From contig NZ_JJMU01000010.1 in the NCBI RefSeq assembly GCF_000757725.1, positions 62,001 through 126,000 of the forward strand: a stretch of DNA of 64,000 bases. Reading direction: 5' to 3'. Position numbers and translations under genes: made by a program. Each line of letters starts with the position of its first letter. The first letter of the stretch is position 1. Below the pieces are notes generated by a model. That model saw only the letters and a program-made list of their open reading frames with translations. It ran no database searches and was not told the DNA's origin. Origin of the DNA: Sphingobacterium deserti (GTDB lineage Bacteria > Bacteroidota > Bacteroidia > Sphingobacteriales > Sphingobacteriaceae). Below are positions 61,438 to 64,000 of the stretch, in pieces.

Positions 61438-61476
61438 CAAAAAAAGCAGCGCATTCTTTTAGGAAAATGCGCTGCT
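61438..61476 (-). terminator. Intrinsic terminator of the der-cysS operon
   Basis: On the minus strand AGCAGCGCATT pairs with AATGCGCTGCT (11 bp) and is followed by seven T. It lies 20 bp after the stop of the last gene. The stretch from 61249 to 61437 between the two facing terminators holds nothing recognisable. Confidence 0.9.
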
Positions 61477-61496
61477 CTGATATCGTATTTATAAAA

Positions 61497-62363
61497 TTAT
61501 CGCTCAAACATCATCTCAATAAGTACCCGCCACTGATAGTCATCTTTCAATTGCCATATACGGATGTAATTGAATTTGACAACCTTTTCTTTGGAACGGA
61601 CAGTGGCCGTGCCTGATGTATAGGCATATTCGCCGCTGTAGGCTCGTCCTACCCCCGAGGGGTCTGTTGTGATCTCGATACGTTTTTTCTTGAGAAAAGC
61701 CAGCACATTTTTTTTGCCTTCAATTTCAGCCTCCCAAGGGTAATAGTACCGTACATCATCCGCTAGGAACTCTTTAAACGCAGCTTCATTGTTCGCCTTC
61801 AAAACCGTTGAGAACAGTTCATCGCTTTGGGTCACCACCTCTTCCCGTTGCTGGAGCCGAACTTTAGACCGATGCTTTAGATACCAGGAATCATCGGGTT
61901 CATAGTATACCATATCAGACTTCGGGCCTTTCCCAAAATTTTCGACTTCTGCACGAAGGTGTGCCTTCCAATTGCCTTTTCGATCTCTTCGCCATACGGT
62001 AAGGTATTGTCCATGACGTTTTACCGCGCCCACTTTTTGAAACTCCATAGGCCCAGAGGTGACACCCCAATCTAAGCTTTTGGAAACCAATGCAAAATTA
62101 GGCTGCCATGTCAGCACATCTGGAATATTTGGCCTGTTGCTCAGATAGTTGACGGCATTTACCGGCGAGGGAACATACAAGGTTGATTCTTTATCCACGA
62201 TAGACATCAGCGCTTCATGCGGACTCGATGTCTTTGAAATATTTGCCGCTGTACGATCTGCTCTTATTAAGCCCCCTACCTTATCGGGCAGCTGCGCACG
62301 CGCATCCATTGCGACTATTAATAGGAGCACCCAAACAAACGAACAAATTTTTATTAATCTCAT
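61497..62363 (-). CDS. Secreted protein with NTF2/SnoaL-like (DUF4440-type) domain
   Basis: 288 residues with a signal peptide ending DARAQ. The C-terminal half (about residues 175-288) looks like an NTF2-like domain: LFSTVLKANNEAAFKEFLADDVRYYYPWEAEIEGKKNVLAFL, then AYSGEYAYTSGTATV and FNYIRIWQLKDDYQWRVLIEMMFE. The N-terminal half (IVDKESTLYVPSPVNAVNYLSNRPN, GQYLTVWRRDRKGNWKAHLRAEV) appears to be a second, more diverged copy. Function unknown. It starts 24 bp after cysS and ends at a strong terminator, so it is the last gene of the operon. Confidence 0.78.
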   Translation of the reverse strand: MRLIKICSFVWVLLLIVAMDARAQLPDKVGGLIRADRTAANISKTSSPHEALMSIVDKESTLYVPSPVNAVNYLSNRPNIPDVLTWQPNFALVSKSLDWGVTSGPMEFQKVGAVKRHGQYLTVWRRDRKGNWKAHLRAEVENFGKGPKSDMVYYEPDDSWYLKHRSKVRLQQREEVVTQSDELFSTVLKANNEAAFKEFLADDVRYYYPWEAEIEGKKNVLAFLKKKRIEITTDPSGVGRAYSGEYAYTSGTATVRSKEKVVKFNYIRIWQLKDDYQWRVLIEMMFER

Positions 62364-62387
62364 TTATACATTTTTGTCGTCTTACAA

Positions 62388-63860
62388 TCAAATCTTATTC
62401 CAAAGTGTACCATCCTTACTATCTTTCAGTTGGATACCTGCAGTGCTAAGCTCTTCGCGAATACGATCGGACGTTGTAAAGTCTTTATTAGCTTTCGCCT
62501 CGTTACGCATTTTGATGATAATCTGCATCAGCTCATCCATATTTCCGGCATCTGTACCCGTCGAATCATCCTTTAGGCCAAGAATATCATGTACAAAAAT
62601 CGTCATCAGTGATTTGATTTCTGAAAGGACTTCCTCGGTGATTTTCGCCTTACCATCGTAAGCCGCATTTATGAAGCGTACAACTTCAAAAAGCTCAGCA
62701 ATCAACACGGGGCTATTAAAATCATCATTCATTGCGTCGTAGCAACGCTTTTTAACGCCCTCGATATCAAAAGTACTACTGTCAGCACCTTCTGATTTCA
62801 GCTTATCCAACAATGATATGGCCGTCATCAATCGTTTATAACCTTTGTCGGCAGCATCCAGCGCATCGTTTGAAAAATCCAAGGTGCTTCTGTAATGCGC
62901 CTGCATCATAAAGAAACGTACCGCCATTGGCGAATAGCCTCGATTCAATAAAGCATGCTCTCCAGTAAATAGTTGGTGAGGTAGAAACCCATTGCCAGCA
63001 GATTTTGACATACGCGCGCCATTCACTGTTAACATATTGGTATGCATCCAGTATTTTGCCGGATGCACATGGTTACATGCTTCAGACTGCGCAATTTCAT
63101 TGGTATGATGCGTAGCTGCAAGATCCATACCGCCACCGTGGATATCAAATTGAGCGCCTAGATACTTGCTGCTCATGGCCGAACACTCAATATGCCAACC
63201 CGGGAAGCCCACGCTCCAGGGTGCCGGCCAACGCATGATATGTTCTGGCTTAGCCTTAATCCACAATGCAAAGTCTAAACGTCCATGCTTCTCGTCTTGC
63301 CCTCCAAGCTCGCGCGTGTTGTTCAACATATCTTCCAGTTTGCGATTCGTCAGGACGGTGTAGTCATGGCTCTTAACATATTTATCGACGTCAAAATAAA
63401 CTGTCCCATTCGCTTCGTAAGCAAATCCATTATCGATAATTTGCTTGACCATCTCAATTTGCTCGGAGATATGCCCTGTAGCAGTTGGCTCAATACTAGG
63501 AGGTAGCGTATTAAACAACCGCAAAACATCATGGAACCCTAACGTGTATTTTTGCACAATCTCCATGGGCTCTAATTGTTCTAATTTGGCCTTCTTGGCA
63601 AACTTATCATCGCCCTCATCTCGATCGCCCTCCAAGTGTCCGGCATCCGTTATGTTGCGTACATAGCGAACTTTAAAGCCCATATGCAATAAGTATCGGA
63701 ATATAAGATCAAAGGAGATAAATGTCCGACAGTTTCCCAAGTGAACATCACTATATACTGTGGGACCACAGACATACATGCCCACGAAAGGCGCATTTAA
63801 AGGTTCAAACTTCTCTTTTGTTCGCGTTAACGTATTGTAAAGGACAAGATTGTTTTCCAT
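62388..63860 (-). CDS. cysS: Cysteine--tRNA ligase
   Basis: A 490-residue class I aminoacyl-tRNA synthetase. Present are the zinc ligand C31 in YVCGPTVYSDVHLGN, the HIGH-type H40-L-G-N, the zinc-binding GWHIECSAMSSKYLG and HHTNEIAQSEA segments, and the KMSKS-type RMSKSAGN (about residue 290). The DALR-like helical C-terminus ends ELSTAGIQLKDSKDGTLWNKI. It charges tRNA-Cys. The gene starts 20 bp after the stop of der on the minus strand. Confidence 0.97.
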   Translation of the reverse strand: MENNLVLYNTLTRTKEKFEPLNAPFVGMYVCGPTVYSDVHLGNCRTFISFDLIFRYLLHMGFKVRYVRNITDAGHLEGDRDEGDDKFAKKAKLEQLEPMEIVQKYTLGFHDVLRLFNTLPPSIEPTATGHISEQIEMVKQIIDNGFAYEANGTVYFDVDKYVKSHDYTVLTNRKLEDMLNNTRELGGQDEKHGRLDFALWIKAKPEHIMRWPAPWSVGFPGWHIECSAMSSKYLGAQFDIHGGGMDLAATHHTNEIAQSEACNHVHPAKYWMHTNMLTVNGARMSKSAGNGFLPHQLFTGEHALLNRGYSPMAVRFFMMQAHYRSTLDFSNDALDAADKGYKRLMTAISLLDKLKSEGADSSTFDIEGVKKRCYDAMNDDFNSPVLIAELFEVVRFINAAYDGKAKITEEVLSEIKSLMTIFVHDILGLKDDSTGTDAGNMDELMQIIIKMRNEAKANKDFTTSDRIREELSTAGIQLKDSKDGTLWNKI

Positions 63861-63880
63861 GAATTATAAAAAATAACTAC

Positions 63881-64000
63881 TTATTTTTGTCTGAAGAATA
63901 TTTGAATAGGTACTCCTTTGAAATCAAAGTTATCGCGCAGTTTGTTTTCAACAAAGCGCTTATACGGATCTTTGATATATTGAGGTAGATTACAGAAAAA
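63881..64000 (-). CDS. der: Ribosome-associated GTPase Der (EngA), C-terminal fragment cut by the window end
   Basis: Only the last 39 codons are inside the window; the frame is open to the right edge. The ending [20 protein letters not shown] and [11 protein letters not shown] is the characteristic C-terminus of the KH-like domain of Der/EngA, a double-G-domain GTPase needed for 50S ribosome assembly. It is the first visible gene of the operon with cysS. Confidence 0.85.
   Translation of the reverse strand, partial: FFCNLPQYIKDPYKRFVENKLRDNFDFKGVPIQIFFRQK

Overview
The window is a piece of a Bacteroidota chromosome, most likely from the family Sphingobacteriaceae (Sphingobacterium, Parapedobacter or a relative). 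The evidence is two SusC/SusD outer-membrane uptake pairs, a fused RibBA, secreted parvulin- and FKBP-type isomerases, LytS/LytTR signalling and many lipoproteins. Promoters carry the Bacteroidota -7 element (TAnnTTTG), and Shine-Dalgarno sequences are mostly absent. The genus is inferred, not shown.

Layout. 1-4.7 kb: housekeeping genes on the + strand (end of a propeller-like protein, NrnA phosphoesterase, FKBP isomerase, TatD, cytoplasmic asparaginase). 4.7-8.8 kb: minus-strand operons (Usp-like protein, lipocalin-like protein and DUF1275 membrane protein; then an OmpR/histidine-kinase pair). 9-15 kb: DinB and SRPBCC proteins facing a SusC/SusD locus. 15.2-23.3 kb: a lipoprotein, an AI-2E family transporter, a LytS/LytTR pair, a sorbosone-dehydrogenase-like lipoprotein, a membrane histidine kinase, a cupin and small proteins. 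23.5-29 kb: accessory genes (acyltransferase fused to an SGNH domain, pentapeptide-repeat protein, NlpC/P60 peptidase, Crp/Fnr regulator driving a PRISE-type reductase). 29.0-29.5 kb: tRNA-Met followed by tandem copies of its own 3' half and terminator. 29.7-33 kb: START-like protein, LptF/LptG permease, RibBA. 33-41 kb: second SusC/SusD pair, a divergent AraC regulator and a succinate-semialdehyde dehydrogenase. 41-46 kb: HemJ, HemE, a two-component system and a YjjG nucleotidase.

46-52.5 kb is the most unusual region. It starts with an array of 14 units whose CGA core recurs exactly every 11 bp. After that come two cassettes, each with two very short membrane-peptide genes (45-48 codons, below usual annotation cut-offs) followed by a secreted protein of about 367 residues. 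The secreted proteins are paralogues. Three of the peptides are exactly 45 residues long and share a C-terminal N-[FI]-D-[AS]-F-x-x-G-[FL]-[KR] signature. A decayed further copy lies at 52.36 kb. I do not recognise this system.

52.5-58.4 kb: a complete seven-gene Mrp Na+/H+ antiporter operon (mrpA to mrpG). 58.4-64 kb: a secreted lactonase-fold protein, a SurA-like chaperone, and a minus-strand operon reading der (cut by the window end), cysS and a secreted NTF2-like protein.
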